Below, in pieces: positions 53,776 to 64,000 of a stretch of DNA of 64,000 nt. The notes below the pieces were generated by a model. That model did no database searches. It was not told the DNA's origin and worked only from the letters and a program-made list of their open reading frames with translations. Each line of letters opens with the position of its first letter. Position 1 is the first letter of the stretch. Origin of the DNA: Turbatrix aceti. Taxonomy: Eukaryota; Nematoda; Chromadorea; Rhabditida; Panagrolaimidae. A program made the position numbers and the translations under genes. Location: positions 4,554,739-4,618,738 of the forward strand of contig OZ017767.1 of NCBI GenBank assembly GCA_963969345.1, written 5' to 3'.

Positions 53776-56700
53776 TCAACCGAGAGGAGGGGGTTGGGAT
53801 GACGAGGCTGGCTGCCGGGGGTTGTGGTGTCTATGGAGCAGTCCAGAGAGCCGGGATCCCATCGAGACGCTGCCTGGGGCGGGAGCTTCGGCCCTGGCGG
53901 GGTCGATGGACGACGGCCTCGAAGGCTCGGATTCGGTCGCGACCGAGGACTGCTCGCCGTCTTCGTCGATGACGCTGTGCTGCTCGGGAATCAGTGACAG
54001 CCTGAAAACCGGAGGACTACAGTAACCGTAACTGCAGATGCTTTTTAAAGAATTTTTTATTTGCATGATGACAAATTTGTTTTTATTTCCCGTTTTGGAG
54101 AAGTAATTGGCAGCCAGATTTCTTTCTGGGTACTTGTTTAGTTTTTGTAAGTTGTGAGCAACGCTCGCTAATGAACAGCAATGAACACCCACAGGCACAG
54201 GCTGCCATTGACACATACCGTATAACATTCTCCCTTTTCTGATGAGCGTAAATATACTTTGTTCCCTACAACTATACTATTTTGTTTATTCGAGGTTTGT
54301 TATCACCGCGAATAGGCAAAAACAAAGAAGCGCCCACGTGAACTTGTTTTTGGTTAGCTGACAACTTTTGAACAAAAAAACACGTTTACCGTGTATTTTT
54401 AGACTACGTACTTTTATCCTTTTCCCTACTTTTTCTTGTAGAAACCCTACCTGGATCGGAAATGAACGGATGAGTCGATAGGACAGCCGAGAGCCAGGCG
54501 ATCTTCCATCTCCTCCTGCGCCTCGAGTTCTTGGAGCGTGAAGCTCGTTGTCGGGAGACGAACCTCGCTAGACATGCGTTCGATGGTGGCCGCCTTAACG
54601 CCGTTGCTCGCGGTCGACGGCTGCCGCATCGGGTTAAAATTTGTGTCGAATGACTTGGACACGACGATGGCCTCGTTGCTATCATTCGTCGCGGCCGAGG
54701 AAACGGACGGCGCTCCACTGAGATCGGATGCTTCACGGGCGAGCTCTGTGAGTAGCAGGATGTCGCCCTCCTCCGTGTCGACGAGCTTCATGACGTCGTC
54801 CACCGATAGCGTGCGTGGGAGGAACCGCATCTTGCCGCTGCTCCTTGTCGTTTTGGCAACTCCGCTTTTGCGCGCCGGGCTCGAAAAGGAGAGCATTGTC
54901 TGGCAGCTTTTGTTGTGCCGGTGCTTGGCGGCGAACATGGCCTGAATAGCCTCCCTGTTGAGGCTGTACGCCGATCCGCAGCCCCGGAAGACGCCCAGCG
55001 ACGAGCCTCGGCGGCGGATGTCTTCAGTGACAGTGCTGAGACGGCCTTCGCTGGCGATGCTGCTCATGTTGTCGAACTGCTGCTGTCCCGCGTCGTACGT
55101 GCGCTTCATCTTGGCCTGGATGAGGTTGAGGCACATGGACGCCAGCGAGAGGCCGATGATGATGTAGATGAAGAGGAGCAGGAAGAACTTTGGCTTGGAA
55201 GGCGTGATGTCGCCGAGGCCGATCGTGCTGACGCAGATGAAGAAAAAGTAGAACGCTGTGAAGTAGTCCCAGTCTTTTTCCCAGATGCAAAATGTCGCAG
55301 AACAGATGAAGATCCACGCTATCACTACGAAGACTGCGATCGGGATTGGCAGGTCAAAGACTTCCAGATCTGCAGAATTCGATCGGGGTTATATACCTGG
55401 GACAGGTGAGGGATGCTTACCGTGCTTATCTTCGGCGTCCAACCGGCGGATTTCGAGCATGGACTGCTTCGTGCAGTAGCGAAAGATCCGGCGACAGCCG
55501 CATTTGATGAGCCACCACGGCGTCTTGAGGCACTTGGTAAGGAGCTTGCCTGAAAGCGATATCTCGGTTATCATCTATCCAAACAGACAGAGGTGACACG
55601 GCATCCCCGGCGAGCCAGTCGCGCACCCATCCCCCCACAAAACATCCCGGGGGACCGCAGCTCGGCTGTCGCCGGCGCGCGCCCTCTTCATCCATCACTG
55701 CGCGGCGCAACACTCACCCATGTCGTCGAGGACGCTGAGCACGAGCGGAATGCCAAACGTCGCGTAGACCATCGTGAAGATGCGTCCGAACACGGTCACG
55801 GTGTAGAGCTGGGCGTCTCCGATGGTTGTGCACAGAGTCTAAACGCGTATCAAGGCGTATTACCTGTCTGAACAGTTGTACTCTCCCCTCACCTGTGCAT
55901 AGAGCATGGCGTTCCAGAAGTCCCACTTGATCTTCTGATCCGGCTTGTATTTCACTCCTAGTTGCATCTCGTAGAGTCGGAGCTCGACATCGAGTCTCTC
56001 CTCGACCTGCAGCGTCTGCTCGCCTGTGAGAAAGAATAGGAACTCCGAGTTGTTAAACATGGTCGGGATGACGGATTGGATGAAACGCGTCCGGTTGCGT
56101 TGGACGTCGTCTTTCCAGATGACTTCTTGCGACTCGTCGTGGCTGGCCTCGCAGAAGTAAAAGATGGCCGCGCCGAGAAAGTTGTACGCGATGAGGAAAG
56201 CAATGAGGCATACGTGCTTGAGGCCCCACTCGTGGTACAGCGTGTGCGCAACTCGTACCCATCGGGGCACCTGCCGTACGCGTTGGGCTTCGTGCTGGAT
56301 CGTCCGCTTGACATGATGCGCCTGTAAAACTTTGGCAAAATGCATGCATTCGCTTTCCCAGATTGCTCAAATTGCTCTCGCGCACGCACCCCAATCACTG
56401 GGGTTCCAGTAGGTGCCAAGTGGTTCACACAATTTTTTTTCGTGCCCCTCATGAAAATTGACCTAGTAAAACATCAGAAGAACTCACCTGCACGCGGAAA
56501 CTTTTCTGGAACCGTCTAAGATTTGCCCGGACATTGGAAACCTTGCGTTCGGGTCTGCTGCCATGCGGAGCGCCGTCGTCGTCGTCGTCACGCTCGTCAT
56601 CGTCGTCGTCGTCGTCAGGTCTGTTGCCATCAGCATCGGTGCGCTGAACTCGCACGAGAGAGGTCGACGAGCTCTCTCCGGGCACGGTTAGGTGCTGCAT
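53776..56700 (-). CDS. two-pore-domain potassium channel (TWK/K2P) with degenerate first filter
   Basis: Exons 56700-56488, 56321-55893, 55838-55718, 55549-55421, 55369-54451 and 54001-53776 join to 678 residues. The N-terminus has an acidic run (seven Asp). M1 (HVCLIAFLIAYNFLGAAIFY, from 107) is followed by a long extracellular cap, pore helix WDFWNAMLYAQTLC, and M2 with GRIFTMVYATFGIPLVLS, the K2P signature. M3 (IAVFVVIAWIFICSATF), pore 2 with TIGLGD (about 346-351) and M4 follow. The cytoplasmic tail is long and Ser-rich. Pore 1 reads TTIGDA (218-223) where K2P channels have TTIGYG, so the Tyr and second Gly of the first filter are replaced. Expected to sit in the plasma membrane as a dimer; whether it conducts K+ is open. 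The start is the first in-frame ATG. Confidence 0.9.
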
Positions 56701-57303
56701 AATCTGGAGAGCGGGAGTGCGCGCGTTGAGTCTGTTTTCTCGAACGCCAGACTGAACGAGTCCTGCGGGCACGGATTGCGGGATGCAGGATTTTTGCCGC
56801 GGCTCGCATCCATCCTCCAGCGACGGCTGCTGCACTGCGCGAGGTCCCTAAGGATGCTGCAAGTGGGGGCACCAATAAATTGTCGAACCAGCCTGGTTGC
56901 ATTGTCTTTCATCTTCTGGGCAGTCCCTGGCGTTCCCCAGAAATAGTCTCGACCATGCTACATAAATATTTTTTCAGAACGTATGCAGCATTGTACACTC
57001 GATCGACACCGGTTAAACCTACGATCCAACTTTGTTGTGCCGTCTTTGTCAGTTTTTCTGTTTTGCACCTCATAAACCTTCGATGAATTAATTCATGAAG
57101 CTTGCAACAACGCAGGTGTTTATAAATAACCTGTGGTTTTATTACAAAAACAAGGGCAGAGACGGCATCGTCATGAAAGTAAAAGAAAACGCAAAAATGT
57201 GGCTACAGATGGCTGGCTACCGTGGCTTAATGACTGACGTGAAAACACTCATTCGTGCGGTAACCCGTCTTCTTCGACAAAAAAAACACGATAAGCAAGT
57301 GCA
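56701..57303. other. upstream region of the K2P gene
   Basis: The frame above the K2P ATG stays open for 45 codons to about 56835 but holds no ATG. Beyond this is AT-rich intergenic sequence up to the stop of the receptor gene. Nothing else was seen. Confidence 0.5.
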
Positions 57304-58725
57304 TCAGTGGATAACAATTTCAGAACGCGTAAACAGTTGATTGCTGCTGCCCGCGATTTGGACGGGTGCAACCGAGGATTCAGCGCTGAGACCAAAGACC
57401 TTTTTGAGTGCCTTGCGGAGCTCGCGGCTCGTGCAGACGAGCGCGTAGCCGTTGTGGAGGTCGTAGAGATCGGCCATGACGACAAGCAGCCATTCGACGT
57501 ACTTGCTGGCCAGCGGATAAATCGTCGTAATGTATTCCCTAAAAAACGAAATGTCAGAATCCGTCGACTATTTCCGATATCACACCTAGAAATGAGAACG
57601 GCAGCGAACAAAACATTGGCGAGAAGGAGAATGACTGCGGAATACAGTAGCCCTCTTTCACTGCGGTGCAGAGAGTTTTGCTTATTCTTGAACGTCTGAA
57701 TCTTGATGTACGTGAAGACATAGCCGGCTCCTCCCACCACAAGGATGATGTAGATGTGAGTCTTCCAGATGAAGGTAAACACTGACTGAAAATAATAAAG
57801 GTGTTTGTTTGTTTACTGGGTGCCAAAGGGGCGAAACATGTCTCAACACTTTTTTTGGAGATTGAATGTTTCAAAAATGTCAAAGCTCAGTTGATCTCCA
57901 GGGAAAAAGGTGACATCAGTGCCTCCCACTTACAATTACAACATCGTTACTGATGAGAGGTCCGACATAATTGACCACCTGTGAGCCGTCGTCGTCCGTG
58001 AATTCCTGCTTGTAAACCACGCATCTGGCTTTTATCAGAACAGGTATCGCAATGAAGAACGTTTCAATGAGGACAAAAATAACCGCGTTCCTGGTTACAC
58101 GTGCCGTCCAGAACTAAAATACCGATGTAGCACAGTGCAAAAAAAGACAAGGGAAACCTACGCGAATGTATAACTTAGGAAAGATGACGGACACGCAGCG
58201 GTTGGAGAGTACGATTATCGTAAGCTGATATTGAGCTATTCCTGAAACTCACCGTTATCATGGCTTCAGCGAACGCGACTACGGTTGTATTCTTACCAAA
58301 CCACCAAAGCAACATGCAGTGAATCTCCAGCCACAGGTAAGGTGTATCCGGCTCCATAAAGCTCATAGTCAGGCCCCACAGATGGATTTTTTTGGGAATG
58401 TACAACGCGTAGCATCTGAAAAACCTGATATACCTGAGTCTGTCAGGTAACACTCTCACATGAGATCGACGATGGCAAGCGGCACATAGGCAATGAAAAA
58501 GTGTGAGTTGAAAGGAAACGTGTTTCTCAGATGAATGAGCTTGACAACGATCAGGATGTACAGCGGCACGGAGACGACCATGCTGAATGCCGTGAAGCCG
58601 ACGGTGAACCATCTGAAAGTCTTGAGCCACTGCGCAGTCGTCAGAAACATGGCGCCGAAGAACTGTGGACTGAGGACTGCGACTGTAGAGACGGGCGGGG
58701 CTCTTGGCCGCAGGTATTTATGCAT
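57304..58725 (-). CDS. nematode-type serpentine receptor (srg/srv-like 7TM)
   Basis: Exons 58725-58460, 58415-58253, 58224-58162, 58113-57934, 57785-57586 and 57538-57304 join to 368 residues. An in-frame ATG at 58650 (MFLTTAQWLK) is an alternative start. TM1 (FSMVVSVPLYILIVVKLI) leads to LRNTFPFNSHFFIAYVPL, the loop pattern of srg-superfamily receptors. TM3 ends in LSNRCVSVIFPK, equivalent to the NR...FP motif. Further helices are IFVLIETFFIAIPVLI, IYIILVVGGAGYVFTY, LLYSAVILLLANVLFAAVLI and a last one ending DLHNGYALVCTSRELRKAL. The tail is short. Likely a chemosensory GPCR in neurons (family knowledge); ligand unknown. Confidence 0.8.
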
Positions 58726-59631
58726 AACATGTGCCGCCAGTCATGTTGGCAACTCCTCAGGGAGATGCAACTTCCCACCGTGATTAGCAGAGGGAGGTTG
58801 TCGTCGGCATCGGTAGACTGCGTTATTTGCGTTTTTCACTCGGGGATCATCAAACACCATGATTCGGTATTTTGCACAAGAGCGAGGCCAAAAATCTTCA
58901 AAAGTGACATTCGTGCTTGCACAAAATGCGCCCTAGGCTGGCCACCGACCAGCAGAAAAACAGGTCAACACTCATTACCGTTTTCCGCCTATGTGCACAC
59001 AGGGGTCGTAGGCTACATACTACTTTTGGTGCCATCGTCATCCCTCAGTCAACTTTGCATGTAATCAGAAATCGTTACTCCCAAATTCTAAGTACAGTCA
59101 AATTTACTCTAGTTTACTCTACCTTTTAGGTGTTCCTTTGGGGTTTGTTGTACCTACGGCACAGACATGCAAAATGTCAGGTTTTTCATACGCACAGAAC
59201 GGGTGCAAAAGTGACTTGACGACTTTTACGGTTACTGTCACCCTCGTCACTGGCGCTCGTTATTTTTTACCAAATGTTGCAACAAAATGACACATCTTGC
59301 AAAAAACAGAGCTGCATCCCAATTAGTCATGCAATACCCCGTTTTTTTTCTACAGGAAGACAGTGCCGGCCGCTCAGGTGGAACCTCTCCAAACCCCGAG
59401 TTGGGGGGTCAGCCGAGACAAGCGCTTGCTTTGTTTGCTTACGGGCCGGGTCGAAAGGTCGTCGTCGGTGCTGTTCCGCGATGGACGTCGAGCGCACGCG
59501 CAGTCACCGGTGTACCGCGACGTGCGCTAGCTTGTTTGCCTCGTCGTCATCATCTTGTCGATCGTTTTGCTGCCCAGTCGGCTCGTACTTTTTATTTTGC
59601 ATCGGTTTAACTCTGCTTGGTACACGACACA
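58726..59631. other. head-to-head region between the receptor and carboxylesterase genes
   Basis: The starts are on opposite strands about 900 bases apart. No exon was supported. The frame at 59274-59732 overlaps the esterase start in another register and is treated as chance. Confidence 0.5.
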
Positions 59632-61671
59632 ATGCGCCGTTTTCGGAGCCTGATTTTCCTCGCGGCTCTTGCCGTCGTCGCCGGCGCGCAGGAACTGCCG
59701 AAACCGCCTGTTGTCGAAACCGTCTACGGTGAGGTGGAGGGTTTTGAGTATGTCATGCCGAATAAACACGTCGGGAATATCTTCCTTGGCATTCCCTACG
59801 CCCGACCACCGCTCAAGGATCTTCGTTTCGAGGTTTGTGTTTGCGTCTTTTTCAGAACAGAAGTCATCCGACTAACACCAAATGATAACGTTTTTTTATA
59901 AAACCAGTTGTTTTCAGAAACCACTCTCACCCAAAGTTTGGACCAAACCCCTCAAAACGGTCGAATTCAAGCCGGCTTGTGCTCCTCTTACCCGCCCTGC
60001 CCCGGAAAGCGAAGCGACGTCAGAAGACTGCCTCTACCTGAACATCTTCGCTCCGAGGGACAAGAGCTACAACCCCGACGGTTACCCAGTGCTCTTCTTC
60101 GTCCATGGTGGAGGCTTCTCTCGAGGCGGCGCCGCGAGTTTCGGGTATAAGATGTTTGCGGACCGCTTTGTGGCCGAGAATGTCGTCGTTGTGACGGTCC
60201 AATACCGACTAGGAGCCCTCGGCTTCCTCGCTTACGGCGACGATTCTTTCCCCGGCAATTACGGTCTCTGGGATCTGGTTCACGCGCTCAAGTTTGTCAA
60301 ACGCAACATTCGGTATTTCAACGGCGATGCGAGTCGTGTCACCATCTTTGGTCACAGCGCGGGCGCTTCTGCTGTTTCCGCGCTGGCGTTGTCCAAGCAC
60401 AGTCAGCGTGAGTCATCGCGCGAACGAACATTAAGAAAAATAAATGCTTGTGTATTTCAGACCTCTTCGCGCAGGTAATCCAGGCCTCCGGCTCGTCCTT
60501 TGCCGAGTGGTCCAACTCGAACCGGGGTCTTATCACGGCCGATGAACTGGGGCAAGAACTAAAATGCGGCCTGGAGCACGCCAAGGACTTCAAAGAGTGC
60601 ATGCAGCGCAAGCCTCTCGACGCAATCTGGGACGCTATTGACAAAATCGTAGGCGACAATTTTAATTATCCAGATAATTTTTTTACCGTTTGTTTTTTTT
60701 TCAGAAGCCCATGCGCTACGACGTCAACCAGTACAAGTTCCAGCCTCGGCTGGACGCCGACTTTTTCCACGACGACTTACCCAATCTCGTTGAAGAGCTG
60801 CCGCACAAGACCGCGCTCATGGGCCTCGCTCTCGAAGAAGCGGTGTTCTACGGTGAGTTGTGCTCGTCTGCGGATGCTACAAACTTACGCGTGATTCATT
60901 TCAGTCTCCGACCCATTTTTCCCGCTTCACGTGCCTGCAGAAAAGCGAGCCACGTTCAGCCTCGCCGACTTCAAAAAGTTCCTCAACGAAATCGTCGTGC
61001 CAGAAAATGCGTTCGGCACTCAAGCAGACGAGGTGAGGACTAAGATCCTCGATTTCTACGTCAACAGAGCACCGCTGAACGTGAAGAAGAACAGCCTCTT
61101 CTACCTGCGCAGGTACATCCAGCTGCTGTCGGACGTCATCTTCAACGTGCCGCTGCTCAACGAGGCCCGGCTGAGGATTGCCAATGGCTGGGAGGTTTAC
61201 CTTTACCTGAGCGTATACATCAACAAGAAGGCTTTTCCGGAAGACTTTCCAGTCAAGAGTAAGTTTCTGGATGGTTAGGTGCGTTCTGAATTCAATTTTG
61301 TCTTTGCAGAAGCCTGCCATGGATTCGAGCTGCCTTACCTTTTCGACGCCGGCAAACTGCCAGTCTCGCCAGCCGCCAATTTCCCTGAATTCAAAAAAGA
61401 CGACGCGGACTACGAATTTGGACACTTTTTTGCCAAATCGCTGCTGCATTTTGTCAAAACTGGATCGCCGAAGACAGACGAAATCAACTGGCAGCCATCC
61501 GGGCCGGTGCAGTCCTTCCGCTACCTCGAATTTAAGCCTTATGACTCGGAGATGAAAACTCATTTCTTCGCAGATCGGCTGCGTTTCTGGTTGGCGCTCT
61601 CGCGGGAGTACGACTACGACGTCATCCGCGGCATCCACCATGAGAGTCTTCGCAACAAAGACGAACTCTGA
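59632..61671 (+). CDS. secreted type-B carboxylesterase
   Basis: Exons 59632-59832, 59918-60407, 60461-60648, 60705-60852, 60905-61258 and 61310-61671 join to 580 residues. A signal peptide (LIFLAALAVVAGA) is followed by the alpha/beta-hydrolase fold: GIPYARPP, EDCLYLNIFAP, oxyanion-hole VHGGGF, nucleophile S214 in GHSAGAS, an acid at E337/E338 in LALEEAVFY, and His 464 in ACHGFELPYLF. The spacing matches cholinesterase-type enzymes, so the triad is complete. There is no KDEL-like end (it ends NKDEL; NKDEL or HKDEL-type tails do retain some esterases in the ER, so ER retention is possible). Likely hydrolyses small esters or xenobiotics. It converges on the lipase gene, with 157 bases between stops. 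Confidence 0.95.
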
Positions 61672-61828
61672 ACCTGATCCTGCACCTGAACTTTTTCTCA
61701 TCGGGGATGCGTGCACCGCCGCCGAAAGCACAGGGTATTCTCCTACTTCAAAATCACTTTACTGTTTGACAGCCATTTTTTACAATTATCATAAATCTGA
61801 GATAATATTCGGCAAAATATGTGCGTGT

Positions 61829-62956
61829 TCACCAAAATCTGGGATCCATGCTCAACTTCTTCGTCGGCGCTGATCGTGGCATCGAGCATTTTCGAAAATC
61901 AGTGCCAAAGTACGAAAGATGATCTGCATCCCGTCCAAAAATCTGCGAATTTCTGCCTTTTGAAGATTCAGCTTGGCCGAATATCGTAAAATTGCTGGTC
62001 GTCGAATTGGCTCCATCGGGATACCATACTTCGTAGCGAGCGTGGTAACTCGACGGCCCGAAGGGATTTCGTGCAGGCTGCGTGGGAACGGGATCAAGGC
62101 CAGAAATAATCCGGAACGTCTTCGGCACGGCAATGTCGTGGGTATAAGCCCAGACTGCGTCACCGACTCTCGGCTGGCCTAGCGTATAGGCTTCGAGATC
62201 GGTGGAACCGTTGCCGAGGAATTCCTGTGAGATGGCATCGGCGACCAGAAGCGCGACGGCCCCGCCGACACTGTAGCCTACGACCACGGTTTTTGCCTCG
62301 GACGAGGTCGTCAGCAGACTTCCGTAGTCCGCCTTGAGTCCCGCGGTCCACATGGCAGAAAAAGTGTCATCGAAAACGCTGTACACCTGAGACAGGTTGC
62401 CGAACAGTCCGAAGGGAACCAACTTCGGCGGAGCAAAAATATTTCCCAGCGAAGCCGAAACATCGGCGGCTCCTGAGGTAACGGAGACTGCGATGACAAT
62501 CAGGGGCGATGCCGTGTCGTTGTTCAACAATGCCGCGTAGGCCGCACACTCAATAGGACTCCCAGATCCGAAGAGCGAGGTGGAATTCAGGCAGGGACGA
62601 GAATAATACCCAGCAACAGTGACATCATCGAAATATTGCTCCAGGGAAGCTTCAACAAGCAGTTTAGAGCCAGAGTTGGCTGCACAGAGCAACTTTGGCA
62701 CCGTTTCAGCCACCCAAGTATCGTTAAACTCCGGCGTCGGAACAGGACAGTTAAAATTGAGATCAACCCGGTCGTTTAGAGGACAAAAGTTGAAAAGCGG
62801 CAGGCATTCGTTGCTAGACATGCACCAGACACATTGCCCGCTAGTGCAGGGACTTGGCGCCGTGCAAGAATCACAAGAACTAAAATTACTGCAAACATCT
62901 GCCCTAGAAGCTAAGGCAAAAAGCAGAATTTGAACCAAGCGTGTAACCGACAGCAT
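61829..62956 (-). CDS. secreted class 3 lipase with Cys-rich N-terminal module
   Basis: A single exon of 375 residues. The start at 62956 gives a clean signal peptide (MLSVTRLVQILLFALASRA); an in-frame ATG lies nine codons upstream. Residues 20-72 form a PSI/EGF-like Cys cluster (CSNFSSCDSCTAPSPC, then CVWCMSS), typical of nematode lipase-3 proteins. The lipase core has the nucleophile S229 in VGYSVGGAVAL, Asp 288 in GLDPVPTQP and His 346 in DADHLSYFG, so the Ser-Asp-His triad is complete. The nucleophile elbow is GYSVG rather than the usual GHSLG. Expected extracellular or gut-lumen triacylglycerol hydrolysis. It lacks introns, unlike its neighbours, and follows RPL29 on the same strand by 250 bases. 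Confidence 0.92.
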   Translation of the reverse strand: MLSVTRLVQILLFALASRADVCSNFSSCDSCTAPSPCTSGQCVWCMSSNECLPLFNFCPLNDRVDLNFNCPVPTPEFNDTWVAETVPKLLCAANSGSKLLVEASLEQYFDDVTVAGYYSRPCLNSTSLFGSGSPIECAAYAALLNNDTASPLIVIAVSVTSGAADVSASLGNIFAPPKLVPFGLFGNLSQVYSVFDDTFSAMWTAGLKADYGSLLTTSSEAKTVVVGYSVGGAVALLVADAISQEFLGNGSTDLEAYTLGQPRVGDAVWAYTHDIAVPKTFRIISGLDPVPTQPARNPFGPSSYHARYEVWYPDGANSTTSNFTIFGQAESSKGRNSQIFGRDADHLSYFGTDFRKCSMPRSAPTKKLSMDPRFW

Positions 62957-63205
62957 CGCGTATCCAAAAACTGATTGATGCATCCATAACAAGACTCCCG
63001 AGAATCTACTGACCAAACAGAAAATCCCCCTCAGGTTGGACCAAAAATGACCGGCCCCGCGCTATTTTTAGATTTGAGCAAATATCAGCTGTATCATTAC
63101 TCTTTTTATAAAAACGAAAGGTCCCAACACAAAATTGAAACACAACAACGACAAAAAATAAGGGAAAACATTAGTTACACCCTCGTTTTTAGGCAGACAA
63201 ACAGC

Positions 63206-63446
63206 TTACGCCTTGGTTTCAGCGACAGGCTTGGCATGACGGTTGTTGTGCTTCTTGGCAAAGCGCAAGTTCTTGAGGAACTTCTTATCCATGCCCTTGG
63301 ACGAAATGTAACGCTGCTTCTTGGGCTTGTAGATACCGTTTCGGTGATCCTTGCGGTCTAAAAACAAAATGAAAACTTGATAAAGTTTGAAAGCTTTAAA
63401 AAAACCCACTCTGATGATGCTGAGACGCGTTCTTCGACTTGGCCAT
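63206..63446 (-). CDS. RPL29: 60S ribosomal protein eL29
   Basis: Exons 63446-63410 and 63357-63206 join to 62 residues. The signature MAKSKNASQHHQ, then RKDHRNGIYKPKKQRY and LKNLRFAKKHN is unmistakable. The protein is very basic. Vertebrate RPL29 carries a long extra tail; the short 62-residue form fits nematodes and yeast. The intron follows codon 12 (GTGGGT donor, TTTTTAG acceptor). It is head-to-head with the gene starting at 63798. Confidence 0.95.
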
Positions 63447-63797
63447 GACGTAACGAGGATATTCCACAAGCGACAGACAACCTAAAACGGCATCAATGAA
63501 TTCAGAAGCCAAAATAACGGCGCGAAACACAAAAACGAGATAAAACTGGCGAAAATATAAAAATGCACAGGCCACAAAGCAAAACGATTCGCGCTGCAAA
63601 ATTTTCTCATCGAGACCATTGCGCGTGCGCATTTTGACGTTTCTTTGATTCAAGTTTTCATCGTAACTTACAGTGTTACTTTACTTCATCGTATTTGACA
63701 GTATGTTTAGAAGTAGTGATCTGTTCTTTTTTGTTGTGTCGTTATTTCTGATTGTGTTTCAACAATTTTTCTTCCTTCTTTCTCGTGCTAGCAGGCC
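63447..63797. promoter_or_regulatory. bidirectional 5' region of RPL29 and the window-end gene
   Basis: The starts are 351 bases apart on opposite strands. A CTAGCAG acceptor lies directly before the plus-strand ATG, suggesting a trans-splice or 5' UTR intron site. No named element was seen. Confidence 0.5.
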
Positions 63798-64000
63798 ATG
63801 TCTCTTGACTTTTTCAATTCCGTGTCTTCTACTGGATCATCGCGGTGGTACCAGAGGCCTAAAGGCCGAGTGTCGAAGCCCCGCATGGACAAGCACAATT
63901 ACTACAGCGAAAAAGTTCTGGTAAGTTGTTTCAGTTTTTATCTGTGAACTCAGGTTCGTTTTATTTTTTAGATGGGTTCGTTTAAGGCTGTTGGCATTTC
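63798..64000 (+). CDS. unknown protein, 5' part only (cut by window end)
   Basis: Exon 1 is 63798-63920 (41 codons, GTAAGT donor). Exon 2 starts at 63972 after a TTTTTTAG acceptor and runs out of the window. The N-terminus is basic and aromatic (SSRWYQRPKGRVSKPRMDKH), then NYYSEKVLMGSFKAVGIS. No signal peptide. The family was not recognised from this fragment. Gene structure support is good because both splice sites are strong and phases agree. Confidence 0.6.

Overview
The window is animal nuclear DNA, most likely from a nematode. Genes are split by many short introns (often 40-60 bp) with GTRAGT donors and U-rich TTTTCAG acceptors. Several first coding exons sit just downstream of a strong acceptor with no upstream coding exon, as expected for spliced-leader trans-splicing, and several same-strand pairs have operon-like spacing. 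Gene content agrees: a nematode-type serpentine receptor, a TWK-type two-pore potassium channel, a secreted class 3 lipase with a Cys-rich head, and an RPL29 of only 62 residues. I worked out exon models by hand; most join in frame over their full length. Family names come from remembered motifs, not from searches.

Left part (1-27 kb): a BAR-domain gene resembling fungal Pil1/LSP1 (1.5-3.1 kb), 4 kb of non-coding DNA, an anion-type Cys-loop channel (7.3-9.4 kb), then on the minus strand a probable NCBP3 gene with a 6.9 kb first intron followed closely by an unknown 315-residue gene. Head-to-head with NCBP3 lie two small secreted-peptide genes of matching exon design and an orphan seven-helix membrane protein whose last exon is broken by an exact 190 bp tandem duplication.

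Middle (27-36.7 kb): repeat-rich and gene-poor. A 3 kb block holds complete and partial copies of a 1.27 kb unit. A 539 bp hAT-type MITE with a perfect 8 bp target-site duplication lies at 35 kb. One possible secreted or anchored protein exon lies at 32.9 kb.

Right part (36.7-64 kb): gene-dense. It holds a Ly6/uPAR-type GPI-anchored protein, three unfamiliar single-pass membrane proteins, TRNT1 and COQ2 in tandem, a retinol/steroid-type short-chain dehydrogenase, UTP11 head-to-head with CLASRP, MRPS11 close behind CLASRP, a K2P channel whose first selectivity filter is degenerate, a serpentine receptor, a carboxylesterase, a class 3 lipase, RPL29, and the start of a gene cut by the window end. 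Housekeeping genes for RNA processing, mitochondrial function and translation sit in compact, possibly polycistronic or bidirectional units, interleaved with membrane and secreted genes. The best candidates for new biology are the K2P pore, the Pil1-like protein, the small secreted pair beside the orphan receptor, and the repeat block.
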